Shown in pieces: positions 54,672-63,874 of a stretch of DNA of 64,000 bases; position 1 is the first letter of the stretch; each line of letters begins with the position of its first letter. The position numbers and the translations under genes were made by a program. The stretch lies in assembly GCA_041675905.1 (NCBI GenBank), contig JBAYSX010000001.1, positions 1 through 64,000 of the forward strand, written 5' to 3'. The stretch comes from Sandaracinobacteroides sp041675905. Lineage in GTDB: Bacteria > Pseudomonadota > Alphaproteobacteria > Sphingomonadales > Sphingomonadaceae. Below the pieces are notes generated by a model, which worked only from the letters and a program-made list of their open reading frames with translations, was not told the DNA's origin and did no database searches.

Positions 54672-54730
54672 TCCGGACCGGAACTGGCGCGAACGCCTGA
54701 TCCAGCGGCGCAAACGGCAGCCGGTCCGGA
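54672..54730 (+). repeat. long-loop inverted repeat between TonB receptor and Rieske genes
   Basis: TCCGGACCGG and CCGGTCCGGA pair perfectly over 10 bp with a 39-base loop that holds a smaller GGCG/CGCC hairpin. It sits in the 86-base gap right before the Rieske ribosome site. Could tune expression between the two genes; no U-tract. Confidence 0.45.
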
Positions 54731-54747
54731 ACTGAAAAGGAGGCAGC

Positions 54748-56151
54748 ATGCCTGATTCAACCAGCCCGGTCGCAAACCCGGCGCGTTGTCCCGCTCCGAG
54801 CATTCAGGAAATCGTGCGACGGGACGGACAGAAAATACCCGATGCGCTGGCGCTCGAGTCCGATCGTTCTTTCGGTGATGAAGGCGTCCTGTACGAGCGG
54901 TATACGAGTGCTGCCTTCTTCAGCGATGAAATGGAATTGATGTGGCCCCGTGTCTGGCAGTGGGTATGTCGTGAAGAGCATATTCCCGAACCGGGCGACT
55001 ATTATGTCTATGACGTAGGCCGTCATTCCGTCATCGTCGTTCGCACCGGGTCCGGGGACATCAAGGCCTATGTCAACGCCTGTCTGCATCGCGGCACCAA
55101 GCTGAAACCTTCCGCTTCCCAGGGCTGGACGGGGAAGCTCGCCTGTCCCTTCCACGGCTGGACCTGGAGCCTCGAAGGCAAAATGGTGGAATTGCCCTGT
55201 TCGTGGGATTTTCCGCATGTGGACAAAAAGGAATTTGGTCTGCCCGAGGCAAAGGTCGGCACCTGGGGTGGGTTTGTGTTCATCAACCTCGACGAAAATG
55301 CGCCTCCGCTGGAAGAATATCTCGCGCCATTACCTGAACATTTCGCGCGATGGGATCTTTCGAAGCGTTATGTCGCCCTCCACATCGAAAAGGAACTGCC
55401 CTGCAACTGGAAGGCTGCGCAAGAGGCTTTCATGGAGTCCTATCATACGATGGTGACGCACCCGCAGTTGTTGTTCGCACTGGCGGATGTGAACACCCAA
55501 TATGATGTCTTTGGCGCGAATATCTCACGCTATTATTCAGCCTCCGGAGTGGCCAGCCCCAATCTGGAGTCACCGCCGGGCGAAGAGGAATTACTGGCAA
55601 CCATGTTTGTCGGCGACCGTTCCGTTGTCGGCGAAACGCACCGGTTCGAGGCCGGGGACACCGCGCGTTCCGTGATGGCGCGGCAGTTGCGGGCAACATT
55701 GGGCAAACTCTATCAGACAGATCTTTCCGCCTATACCGATACTGAAATCATTGACACCATTGGCTATGGTGTGTTCCCCAACACGACTTTCTTCGCGGGC
55801 TTGTCGATCCCGATGGTTTACCGTTTCCGCCCGCTGGGGCGCGCGACCGACCGCGCGCTGTTCGATCTGTTCTTCCTGCGGCCCTTGCCTGACAGCGGAG
55901 AGAGGCCGGAACCGGCCGCGCCATATCGGGTTGGCCTGGATGAATCCTGGGCCAGCGTTCCCGGAATGGATCCCGATCTGGCGAAAGTGTTCGACCAGGA
56001 CACCAGCAACATGCGCCTGCAACAGGAAGGCTTCGAGAGCAGCCGCAAGCCCGCCGCCACGCTCAGCCGTTATCAGGAGCTCCGGATACGCCATTTCCAT
56101 GACAGGCTGACAGACTATTGCGGAACCCGTATGCCGGAGAGAAAAGCATGA
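54748..56151 (+). CDS. Rieske non-heme iron oxygenase, alpha subunit
   Basis: 467 residues. Rieske [2Fe-2S] site Cys112-x-His114 and Cys133-x2-His136 (CLHRG and CPFHGW), and mononuclear iron ligands His233 and His238 in ESYHTMVTH. Starts ring hydroxylation or demethylation of an aromatic or cyclic substrate. No beta subunit or electron-transfer genes are adjacent; many homotrimeric (KshA/Vanillate-demethylase-like) enzymes need only a separate reductase. AAGGAGG precedes the ATG; its stop overlaps the next start by ATGA. Confidence 0.92.
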   Translation: MPDSTSPVANPARCPAPSIQEIVRRDGQKIPDALALESDRSFGDEGVLYERYTSAAFFSDEMELMWPRVWQWVCREEHIPEPGDYYVYDVGRHSVIVVRTGSGDIKAYVNACLHRGTKLKPSASQGWTGKLACPFHGWTWSLEGKMVELPCSWDFPHVDKKEFGLPEAKVGTWGGFVFINLDENAPPLEEYLAPLPEHFARWDLSKRYVALHIEKELPCNWKAAQEAFMESYHTMVTHPQLLFALADVNTQYDVFGANISRYYSASGVASPNLESPPGEEELLATMFVGDRSVVGETHRFEAGDTARSVMARQLRATLGKLYQTDLSAYTDTEIIDTIGYGVFPNTTFFAGLSIPMVYRFRPLGRATDRALFDLFFLRPLPDSGERPEPAAPYRVGLDESWASVPGMDPDLAKVFDQDTSNMRLQQEGFESSRKPAATLSRYQELRIRHFHDRLTDYCGTRMPERKA

Positions 56152-56723
56152 TGACGACTTCACCCCATGGCGCCATAGCCCGCCTCGGACCGGTTATGCA
56201 GATGGCGTTTGTGCCCCGGGATTTCGATGCAGCGGTCCGTTTCTGGACGGAAACCATAGGTGCCGGCCCATTCTACCATATCGAGCATCTTCCGCTTGAG
56301 GACGTGCGGTATCGCGGGAAGCCCGCGGATATCGATCAATCCGTCGCCCTTGGATTTTGGGGCGACATGCAGATCGAACTGATTGTGCAGCATAATGACG
56401 AACCTTCCGCCTATCGCGAATGGCTCGATTCCGGGCGCGAGGATCTTCATCATGTTTGCGTCGCGGTCAACGATATGGCGGCGGCGCGCGCGGTGCTGGC
56501 CGGTGCGGGCGGTGTCCCCGTCCACGAGGCGCGCATGGCGGGCGCGGCGGAGGCGGCCTATTTCGAAATACCCGGACCGGGGCCGATCATTGAAGTCGCC
56601 CGGCTGGATCCGAAATTCTCCCGGCTTTTCTCCTGTATGCGCGCCTCGGCGCGAGATTGGGACGGTCGCGATCCCCTCCGGCCGGTGCCACCGGAAGAGG
56701 AGTGGGGAAGGGTGGCGGAATAA
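56148..56723 (+). CDS. VOC/glyoxalase-family protein
   Basis: 191 residues with two beta-alpha-beta-beta-beta VOC modules; QMAFVPRDFDAAVRFWTETIG and DLHHVCVAVNDMAAARAVL begin each half and supply candidate metal-ligand positions (a His in the second; the first half has Gln). Could be an epimerase/isomerase or extradiol dioxygenase of the pathway. ATGA overlap with the Rieske gene; the start is fixed by GGAGAGAAAAGC. Confidence 0.82.
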   Translation: MMTTSPHGAIARLGPVMQMAFVPRDFDAAVRFWTETIGAGPFYHIEHLPLEDVRYRGKPADIDQSVALGFWGDMQIELIVQHNDEPSAYREWLDSGREDLHHVCVAVNDMAAARAVLAGAGGVPVHEARMAGAAEAAYFEIPGPGPIIEVARLDPKFSRLFSCMRASARDWDGRDPLRPVPPEEEWGRVAE

Positions 56724-56761
56724 ATCTCCGGCCTGGCCCGATCCCCGGCCCGGCGACCATG

Positions 56762-58900
56762 TTATTTCAGCTTCGGCGCTGCGTCGTAAAAGCTTCCGCC
56801 GCTGGCCGCCATCTGTCGCAGCGCCGCTGTAGGTTCGAAGCGGGAGCCATGGGTTTTGGCCAGGTCATCGCAGTCGGCAACGAAGCGCGCCGCCCCGATC
56901 ATGTCGATGTAACTTAGCGGTCCGCCGGTCCAGGGCGCGAAACCCCAACCGAAGATCGCGCCGACGTCTGCAGCCCGGACGTCGGTGACAACCCTTTCCT
57001 CGAAACAGCGCGCCGCCTCGATGGCCTGGCGATGCAGAAGCCGTTTTTCGAGCTGCCCGGCTGACGGCAAATCGTCTGTCCGCACGCCGCCCGGCGGGAT
57101 TGCCGCAAGGCCGCTCCACAGACGCTTCGGCCCGTCTGTCGGATATTCGTACAGGCCAGCGCGACTTTTGCGGCCCAGACGCCCGTCGCTGACCATATTT
57201 TCCAGTACGCGATGGTGTGGCCGGTCGATGTGCGCATCGCCCAGCGCGGCTTTGGTCTGCCGGGTGACGCGGACAGACAGGTCGAGCGCCACATCATCAT
57301 GGAGTTCCAGCGGTCCGCGCGGCATACCCGACATGCGGCCGGCATTCTCGATCAGTGCCGGCGGAATGCCCTCCATCAGCATTTCCATGCCCTCATCGAC
57401 ATAGGTGCCAAAGCAGCGGCTGGTATAGAAGCCGCGGCTGTCGTTGACGACGATGGGAGTCTTGCCGAGCGCGACGGCATAGGCGACGGCGCGCGCGATG
57501 GTTTCCTCGCTGGTGGCCTCGCCGCGAATTATCTCCACCAGTTCCATTTTATCGACCGGAGAGAAGAAATGAATGCCGGTGAACTTGTCCGGGCGCGGCG
57601 ACGCCTTGGCAAGAATTGAAATGGGCAGGGTGGAAGTGTTTGATCCGAAGAAGGAGGAGGCCGGCAATCGCTCTTCGATCTTGCCGATGACTTCATGCTT
57701 CAGTTCGATATTTTCGAATACCGCCTCGACAACGAGATCGACATCGCCAAGCTCATCGTAATTGTCGAATGTATGGATGCGGGCGAGCAATTCGTCACCT
57801 TTGGCGATGGTCATGCGGCCCTTTTCAACCGCCTTGCCCACCAGTTGGCGGGCATGATCCTTGCCGGTTTCCGCTTTTGCCTTGTTCACGTCGATCAGCA
57901 GCGTTTCAATGCCGCGCGCTGCCTGCACATAAGCAATGCCCGCGCCCATCATTCCTGCACCGATCACTGCGACGCGTTTTGGCGGTCCGGCTGCGGCGGT
58001 AACCTGGGCTCCTTTCGCCAGCGCCTGCTTCGATATGAAGAGGGAGCGCACCATGTTGCGGGCCTGCGGTGTGGCGAACGTATTTACGGCGTACCGGGAT
58101 TCGATCCTGAGCGCCGCATCCATGGGAACCTGGATGCCTTCAAAGACGGATTTCAGGATATTTTCCGGCGCCGGGAAATTGCCGAATGTTTTCTTGCGCA
58201 GCATCGCGTTGGCCATCATGAAGGTCCGGACGCCGGCAGGGGTGTAAACCAGCCCGCCGGGCACCTTGAAATCCTTCTTGTCCCAACGCGGTTCGGGGTC
58301 GGCCTTTTCCCGCAACCAGCGCCGTGCCGCTTCGATCGCCTGTTCGACGGGCACGACTTCATCGACGAAACCGAGTTCCCTTGCCGTCGCCGCATCCACC
58401 GAACGGCCTTCGAGCAGCAGCGGCAGCGCCTGCGCAATCCCGATCAGCCGGGGCAGGCGTTGTGTGCCGCCGGCTCCTGGCAGCACCCCGACCAGCACTT
58501 CCGGCAGACCCAGCTTTACTTTCGGGGAGTCGACGGCAATGCGATAATGTGTGGCCAGCGCCAGTTCTAGACCCCCGCCGAGCGCCAACCCTTCCAGCAC
58601 GGTGACGATCGGCTTGCCCGATGTTTCGAGCGCGCGGAATAATCGGGAGAGCGGCGGCAGTTCGATCCGCGTACCGGCATAGGGCAGCAGATCGCCGAGA
58701 TCCGCTCCGGCGCAAAAGCCGGTATTTTTCCCCGAGCGCAGGATCACGCCACGAATCTGATCGTCCCCGCGAATCTGTTCGATCACGCCGGGGAGTTCAT
58801 CCATCACCTCAGACGTCAATGTGTTCACCGACCGTCCGGCGACGTCGAAGGTGAGGGTGGCAATGCCATCATCGGCGATTTCGAGATTAAAGTTTTGCAT
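56762..58900 (-). CDS. fadB: fused enoyl-CoA hydratase / 3-hydroxyacyl-CoA dehydrogenase
   Basis: 712 residues. N-terminal crotonase domain (about 1-190, LALGGGLELALATHYRI and LPEVLVGVLPGAGGTQRL supply the two catalytic glutamates), C-terminal dehydrogenase with the NAD motif VIGAGMMGAGIAYVQAARG. Carries out hydration and oxidation steps of beta-oxidation. Start MQNFNLEIADD at 58900 has GGGGGA upstream; thiolase lies 14 bases upstream, the usual fadB-fadA pairing. Convergent with the oxygenase genes. Confidence 0.93.
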   Translation of the reverse strand: MQNFNLEIADDGIATLTFDVAGRSVNTLTSEVMDELPGVIEQIRGDDQIRGVILRSGKNTGFCAGADLGDLLPYAGTRIELPPLSRLFRALETSGKPIVTVLEGLALGGGLELALATHYRIAVDSPKVKLGLPEVLVGVLPGAGGTQRLPRLIGIAQALPLLLEGRSVDAATARELGFVDEVVPVEQAIEAARRWLREKADPEPRWDKKDFKVPGGLVYTPAGVRTFMMANAMLRKKTFGNFPAPENILKSVFEGIQVPMDAALRIESRYAVNTFATPQARNMVRSLFISKQALAKGAQVTAAAGPPKRVAVIGAGMMGAGIAYVQAARGIETLLIDVNKAKAETGKDHARQLVGKAVEKGRMTIAKGDELLARIHTFDNYDELGDVDLVVEAVFENIELKHEVIGKIEERLPASSFFGSNTSTLPISILAKASPRPDKFTGIHFFSPVDKMELVEIIRGEATSEETIARAVAYAVALGKTPIVVNDSRGFYTSRCFGTYVDEGMEMLMEGIPPALIENAGRMSGMPRGPLELHDDVALDLSVRVTRQTKAALGDAHIDRPHHRVLENMVSDGRLGRKSRAGLYEYPTDGPKRLWSGLAAIPPGGVRTDDLPSAGQLEKRLLHRQAIEAARCFEERVVTDVRAADVGAIFGWGFAPWTGGPLSYIDMIGAARFVADCDDLAKTHGSRFEPTAALRQMAASGGSFYDAAPKLK

Positions 58901-58914
58901 GATCCAATCCCCCT

Positions 58915-60120
58915 TCAAACCCGTTCGATGACCGTCGCTGCGCCCTGGCCCGCGCCGGCGCACAGCGAGACGAGCGCCGTGGATTTGCCCGTCCGCTCCA
59001 GCTCGTCCAGCACCGTGCCAAGGATGATTGCCCCGGTGGCCCCCAGCGGATGACCCATGGCAATGGCGCCGCCATTCACGTTCATCTTGTCGGCCGGGAT
59101 GTTCATCACCCGCATCATGCGCAGCACCACCGACGCGAATGCCTCGTTCAGTTCATACAGATCAATGTCTTGCACATTCATGCCAAGGCGCTTCAGCAGC
59201 TTGCCGGAAACATCCGCAGGGGCGGTCAGCATGATCGATGGTTCCGACCCGATAGAGGCTGCGCCGAGGATTTTGGCGCGTGGCTTCAATCCCAGCGCCG
59301 CGCCGGCTTCGCGGCTGCCAATCAGCACGGCGGAAGCGCCATCGACGATGCCGGAGGAGTTTCCGGCGTGATGGACGTGATTGATGAACTCTACCTGTGG
59401 ATAGCGCTGCATCACCACCGCATCGAAGGCCATCTCTCCCATGGCTGCGAACGATGGCTTGAGGGTTGCAAGCGATTCCACCGTAACATCGGGCCGCATG
59501 CTTTCGTCCCGGTCGAGGATTGTGTCGCCCGCCTGATCCTTCACGGGAACGATCGACCGCGCAAAACGTGCGCCCTGCCATGCCGCCGCCGCCCGCTGCT
59601 GGCTTTGCACGGCATAAGCGTCCACATCCTCGCGCGAGAAGCCATCGAGTGTGGCAATGAGATCCGCGCCGATGCCTTGCGGGGCGAAACCGGTCGGCAG
59701 CGCGGCGGAGGGATCGACAGCCCATGCGCCGCCATCCGACATCATCGGCACGCGCGACATGCTTTCGACGCCGCCGCCGATGGCGAATTGCGCCTCGCCC
59801 GTAATCACCTTGGCCGCGGCGATATTGCACGCATCGAGGCCGGACGCGCAGAAGCGATTGACCTGGATGCCGCTGGTGGTTTGGGCATAGCCGGCGACGA
59901 GCACGGCCGTTCGCGCGATATCGGCTCCCTGATCGCCTACCGGCGACACGCAGCCGAGGATGACATCATCCACCAGACCGGTGTCGAGATTGTTGCGCTC
60001 GCGCAGCGCCTCCAGCAACTGAACCGAAAGCGAAATGGGCGTGATTTCGTGCAGCGCCCCGCCTGGCTTTCCCTTGCCCCGCGGGGTGCGGACGGCGTCG
60101 TAAATATATGCTTCGGGCAT
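58915..60120 (-). CDS. acetyl-CoA C-acyltransferase (thiolase)
   Basis: 401 residues. Nucleophilic Cys in VNRFCASGLDA, the GGAIAMGHPLGATGA His and the C-terminal SLCAGAGQGAATVIERV Cys mark a biosynthetic/degradative thiolase. Cleaves 3-ketoacyl-CoA, the last step after FadB. Transcribed with fadB (14-base gap) and divergent from the small lipoprotein gene. Confidence 0.94.
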   Translation of the reverse strand: MPEAYIYDAVRTPRGKGKPGGALHEITPISLSVQLLEALRERNNLDTGLVDDVILGCVSPVGDQGADIARTAVLVAGYAQTTSGIQVNRFCASGLDACNIAAAKVITGEAQFAIGGGVESMSRVPMMSDGGAWAVDPSAALPTGFAPQGIGADLIATLDGFSREDVDAYAVQSQQRAAAAWQGARFARSIVPVKDQAGDTILDRDESMRPDVTVESLATLKPSFAAMGEMAFDAVVMQRYPQVEFINHVHHAGNSSGIVDGASAVLIGSREAGAALGLKPRAKILGAASIGSEPSIMLTAPADVSGKLLKRLGMNVQDIDLYELNEAFASVVLRMMRVMNIPADKMNVNGGAIAMGHPLGATGAIILGTVLDELERTGKSTALVSLCAGAGQGAATVIERV

Positions 60121-60324
60121 TCCCGGTTACTCCCTCGATGTCGGCGCGCTTCACGTCATCATATATGCGAAGAACCCCGATGTCGCGGCATAAGCGGGTG
60201 ATCCGGCAATTCAACGCAAGTTGTGCACCGCCCAACGCCTCGGCATGTCCGGTCAGTTTCCCGCAAGCTTTTGATCCGTAACCCTTCGTCTGTGCCACTC
60301 CGGCACGTCTGCGAGGGGATTGTC

Positions 60325-60579
60325 ATGCAGATTTCCAGATTGTTGCTTGTCGCGCTGGGGGGGCTGGCGCTTGCCAACTGCACCACCGCCGAACCGGAGC
60401 CGGTTGCTCCGCCACCTCCGCCACCACCGGGCGCCGTTCCCGGCTCGGTCGCGGCCGACCGCGATGGCGACGGTATTGTAGATGGCTATTATACCAGCGA
60501 CGGCATTTACCATCCCAATTATGTGCCGCCGCCGCCACCGCCGCCGCCAGCGCCCACGCCGATGGGAGAGAGAGGCTGA
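60325..60579 (+). CDS. small proline-rich lipoprotein with an EF-hand-like loop
   Basis: 84 residues. Lipoprotein signal with Cys19 in LALANC, two poly-proline runs (29-35 and 68-75) and between them DRDGDGIVD (45-53), a calcium-loop pattern. GAGGGG lies before the ATG at 60325. I do not recognise a family; EF-type loops of this kind occur in calcium-binding cell-surface proteins. It sits 20 bases before an L,D-transpeptidase gene, so a role in the envelope is plausible. Confidence 0.7.
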   Translation: MQISRLLLVALGGLALANCTTAEPEPVAPPPPPPPGAVPGSVAADRDGDGIVDGYYTSDGIYHPNYVPPPPPPPPAPTPMGERG

Positions 60580-60599
60580 CACGCACGGATTTTCCATAG

Positions 60600-61934
60600 A
60601 TGAAATCCATTTGCCTGCTGCTTTCCGGGCTGGTGTTGATCGCCAGCCCGGCCACGTTCTCGCCGGCAGCCGCCAGCACTGACCAGACCCTGCCTCCGGC
60701 TGCCGTTGCCGAACAGCCGACCGTGGCCGATATGCTGAAAAAGCGCAGCCGTGGCGCGCTGGAGCGTTTTTACAAGGAACGCGCATTCGAGCCGCTTTGG
60801 GTGGATGGCAAGATTATCGGCCAGGATGCACAGATCCTCCTGCGCTACCTGGACAAGGCCGACCTCGATGGACTGAGGCCGCGGCGCTATAAAAGCGACG
60901 CCTTGCGCCGCGCCATCGCGCGCGCGGATAGCGGCGATCCGGATGATCTCGCCCGCGCGGAACTCGAAATCTCCAAAATCTTCGCCCGCTATGTACGCGA
61001 CATGCGGAAGGTTCAGGATGTCGGCATGATCTATGCCGATCCCGCACTGGAACCCGTCGTGCCAAAGGAAGAAACGCTGTTGCGCGTTGCCGGACGGGCA
61101 GGTTCCTTTTCCGATTATGTCGCATCCATGGGCTGGATGAGCCCACATTATGTCCGTATGCGGGAATTGCTCGCCATGGTGGAAAAACAGGAGGCGGATG
61201 GGGAAATACTCGACACCCTTCGCCTCAATCTGGAGCGCGCCCGCCACCTGCCGCCGGCCACGGTGCGGCATATCGTGGTCGATTCCGTCAGCGCGCGGCT
61301 CTGGTATTATCAGGGCGGGGAGGAAGTCGGGTCGATGAAGGTCGTTGTTGGCACCGCCGAAACGCAAACGCCGCTGATGGCCGGATCCCTGAATTACGCC
61401 ATTCTGAACCCCTACTGGAATGTTCCCGACTATCTTGTGCGCGACAATGTGGCGCGTAAAATTCTGGCGGGGCGGACGCTGAAATCCATGAAGATGGAGG
61501 TATTGTCGGACTGGAGCGCGACGCCGGAGCGGATCGATCCCAAAAGGATTGACTGGGTGGCGGTAGCTGAAGGCCGCAACGATCTGCGCGTGCGCGAGCT
61601 GCCGGGGTCGCATAATTCGATGGGGAAGGTGAAGTTTATCTTCCCGAACGATCATGGCATCTATCTGCATGACACGCCCAACCGCGGTTTGTTTGCGAAG
61701 CCGGGCCGACACTTCAGCAATGGCTGCATCCGGCTGGAAAAGGCCGTGGAACTGGGCAAGTGGATGCTGGGCCAGCAGGTGAAAGCGCAATCGAAGGAGC
61801 CGGAGCAGGCCGTGCCGTTGCCCGCGACAGTGCCGGTCTATCTCACCTATCTGACGGCCACTGCCACGAAAGACGGCGTGGTGTTGCAGCCGGATATCTA
61901 TGGGCTGGACGGCCGCGCGGAGAAAGAGGACTGA
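60600..61934 (+). CDS. L,D-transpeptidase (YkuD family, periplasmic)
   Basis: 444 residues with a signal peptide (about 1-26). The YkuD domain (about 225-385) has the His357 and Cys376 pair in HDTPNRG and SNGCIRLE. Such enzymes make 3-3 cross-links in peptidoglycan or attach proteins to it; the long helical N-terminal part resembles YcbB/LdtD-type. It probably shares a transcript with the upstream lipoprotein gene. Confidence 0.92.
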   Translation: MKSICLLLSGLVLIASPATFSPAAASTDQTLPPAAVAEQPTVADMLKKRSRGALERFYKERAFEPLWVDGKIIGQDAQILLRYLDKADLDGLRPRRYKSDALRRAIARADSGDPDDLARAELEISKIFARYVRDMRKVQDVGMIYADPALEPVVPKEETLLRVAGRAGSFSDYVASMGWMSPHYVRMRELLAMVEKQEADGEILDTLRLNLERARHLPPATVRHIVVDSVSARLWYYQGGEEVGSMKVVVGTAETQTPLMAGSLNYAILNPYWNVPDYLVRDNVARKILAGRTLKSMKMEVLSDWSATPERIDPKRIDWVAVAEGRNDLRVRELPGSHNSMGKVKFIFPNDHGIYLHDTPNRGLFAKPGRHFSNGCIRLEKAVELGKWMLGQQVKAQSKEPEQAVPLPATVPVYLTYLTATATKDGVVLQPDIYGLDGRAEKED

Positions 61935-62023
61935 CGCGTTTCGTGGCTGGCGCGGGCGTTGCGCCGGGCGGTGGCCAGCAGCAGACCGATGCGCAAATTG
62001 ACAGGTCAGCGATTGCCGAAACC

Positions 62024-62767
62024 TCAGGCTATTCTTTCGCCGGCGAGCAGGCCTTTCGTTCCTCCGGCTTCAAAATGGAACGCAAAATCGTCCCATTTCC
62101 GCCGCCAGCGCGCGGCGACAATGCGCTCGCCGGGCCGTGCCGCGTCGTCCAGCAAGACCGCGCCGCCAACCCTTATCAGGGGAAACAGCATTTCGGCAGC
62201 GCCACGGATGAACGGATGTACCGTCCACGGCGGGCCGTCTACTATCAGCAGATCAATGGTGGCGGGCAGATTGGTCAGTTGATACCAGTCGTCTCCCCAT
62301 TCCGGCGCGGAGAATGTCAGCGGCGCATGATGGAAATTCGCCGCAAGGCGATACTCTGCGAGCCATTGTTCCATCGCGACAATGAACGGTGCGTGCTGAT
62401 CATAGCTGAACAGGCGGCCGCCCCCATGCAGGGCCAGCGCCCTGGCGATCACCAGCGACGATGCGCCGGACCCTAATTCTACAACCGTGGCCGGACGCAG
62501 TTCTTCAATCCTATCCACGATCCGGTTGAGGAAGAAGGTATCGGCTTTCCAGCTGCCGAGGTGAGGCAGGGCGTCCGACGGCAGATCGATGCGGCGCAAT
62601 AGGGCCTGCTTTTCGGCACGCGTGCCCCCATACAGGCTTTTCAGCAGCCATGGCCACTGGATCAGGGCCATCGCGGCCATCACGCATTTGGCTCGCAGAT
62701 GTGAATGATCGAGCGTCGGATGGTTCACTGCCAGCGGCAGAAATCCGGTTGGTTGTCTGGTGGTCAT
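62024..62767 (-). CDS. class I SAM-dependent methyltransferase
   Basis: 247 residues, Rossmann fold with motif I VVELGSGASSLVIARAL (about 92-108) and an acidic LLIVDGPPW post-motif. Substrate unknown. It ends convergent with the L,D-transpeptidase gene (89-base gap) and starts 66 bases before the next gene on the same strand. Confidence 0.82.
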   Translation of the reverse strand: MTTRQPTGFLPLAVNHPTLDHSHLRAKCVMAAMALIQWPWLLKSLYGGTRAEKQALLRRIDLPSDALPHLGSWKADTFFLNRIVDRIEELRPATVVELGSGASSLVIARALALHGGGRLFSYDQHAPFIVAMEQWLAEYRLAANFHHAPLTFSAPEWGDDWYQLTNLPATIDLLIVDGPPWTVHPFIRGAAEMLFPLIRVGGAVLLDDAARPGERIVAARWRRKWDDFAFHFEAGGTKGLLAGERIA

Positions 62768-62833
62768 GTGCAGCTTTCGCCTGTTGTCGAAATCGGTGAA
62801 ACGCGAACGCCAAACACAATGCCTGCCGGGCCT

Positions 62834-63319
62834 TCAACTGATCGGCGGCTCACTCCTCCGGGCGCTGGGTTCGCCATCGTCGTCGCGTTGGATGAAGCTG
62901 ACCTTGCCGTTGGTCTCGAGTATGGCCCACTCTACTTCGGTGACATGGGCAATGCCGGCCAGGCGCATTTCCGTCTCCACTTCCGCTGCCGTCATGCGAT
63001 CCCGCCGCATATTATCGCGCAACAGTTCCCCGTGGCGAATAATCACGCGCGGCTCGCCTTCCAGCATCCGTTCCGCGCGTGGCGAAAGATAGCTGGCCCA
63101 ACTGAGGACCACGCCCCAGAATGCGAATGTGGTAATCGCCAGTGTCGCGCCGGTCAGGCTGAAATCATTATGCGTTACTCCTTGCTGGATCAGGTCCCCC
63201 ATTACTACAAGCGTCACCAGTTCAAATGGTGTCATCTGGGTAAGTTCGCGCTTGCCGAGCAGTCGTAGCAGCACGAACAGGATGAAGAACATCGCGGTGG
63301 CGCGCAGCACAATATCCAT
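62834..63319 (-). CDS. DUF421/YetF-like membrane protein
   Basis: 161 residues with three membrane helices (about 8-20, 35-50, 58-75) and a soluble C-terminal domain (about 85-150, VIIRHGELLRDNMRR) as in the DUF421 (YetF/YrbG) family. The domain is often found with stress or sporulation genes; function unknown. ATG shares one base with the preceding gene's stop (TGATG). Confidence 0.85.
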   Translation of the reverse strand: MDIVLRATAMFFILFVLLRLLGKRELTQMTPFELVTLVVMGDLIQQGVTHNDFSLTGATLAITTFAFWGVVLSWASYLSPRAERMLEGEPRVIIRHGELLRDNMRRDRMTAAEVETEMRLAGIAHVTEVEWAILETNGKVSFIQRDDDGEPSARRSEPPIS

Positions 63320-63843
63320 CAGGGTCTGACCTCCATCGTCAGCGGGATGCGGGCGAGTTCGACCTCATCGTCAAAAATAGCGATGTGACCCTGCGTGCCG
63401 CCAAATAGCGGAGGGTTGATTTGCCCGTCGATCTTGATTTCGATGACCTCGCCCGCCTCCGCCGTGCCGTAGCTGAAGCGAAAAAGGCCGCGTCGGCTTT
63501 CCTCCCCGGTCGCGGCCGGAATCATCGAGTTGATCGTAATATCCCTCCAAAGAGAAGAGGAGACGCCGAGAACAAGATCATCGACCGGGCGCTTCGGTTC
63601 GATACGGATGCGCGTTTCAAATATCAGTCCATTGCGGGTGATTTTCGGCCAGGAAACTTCCAGCCGGACGCCGTCGGTGTCTTCTACGAAAATGCGGTTC
63701 GGCTGGCCGCCAGCCCATCCTGTCATCGCCAGGAGCAAAATGCCGCCCAGCACCAGCAGGGAGAAGGGGCTGCTATGGCTGGGGAATATGCGTCGGGGCC
63801 GGACATCGTCCGCGTCAATTCCGTCGGGAAAAGTGGCGCCCAT
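63319..63843 (-). CDS. unrecognised membrane-anchored periplasmic protein
   Basis: 174 residues with a cytoplasmic start (1-26), one membrane helix (about 27-45) and a soluble domain rich in beta strands (about 48-174, RIFVEDTDGVRLEVSWPKI... LTMEVRP). I do not recognise it. It is translationally coupled to the DUF421 gene, so both probably act together at the inner membrane. Confidence 0.6.
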   Translation of the reverse strand: MGATFPDGIDADDVRPRRIFPSHSSPFSLLVLGGILLLAMTGWAGGQPNRIFVEDTDGVRLEVSWPKITRNGLIFETRIRIEPKRPVDDLVLGVSSSLWRDITINSMIPAATGEESRRGLFRFSYGTAEAGEVIEIKIDGQINPPLFGGTQGHIAIFDDEVELARIPLTMEVRP

Positions 63844-63874
63844 TTCATCCGGACCCCGACTTGCGCGTCAGCCC

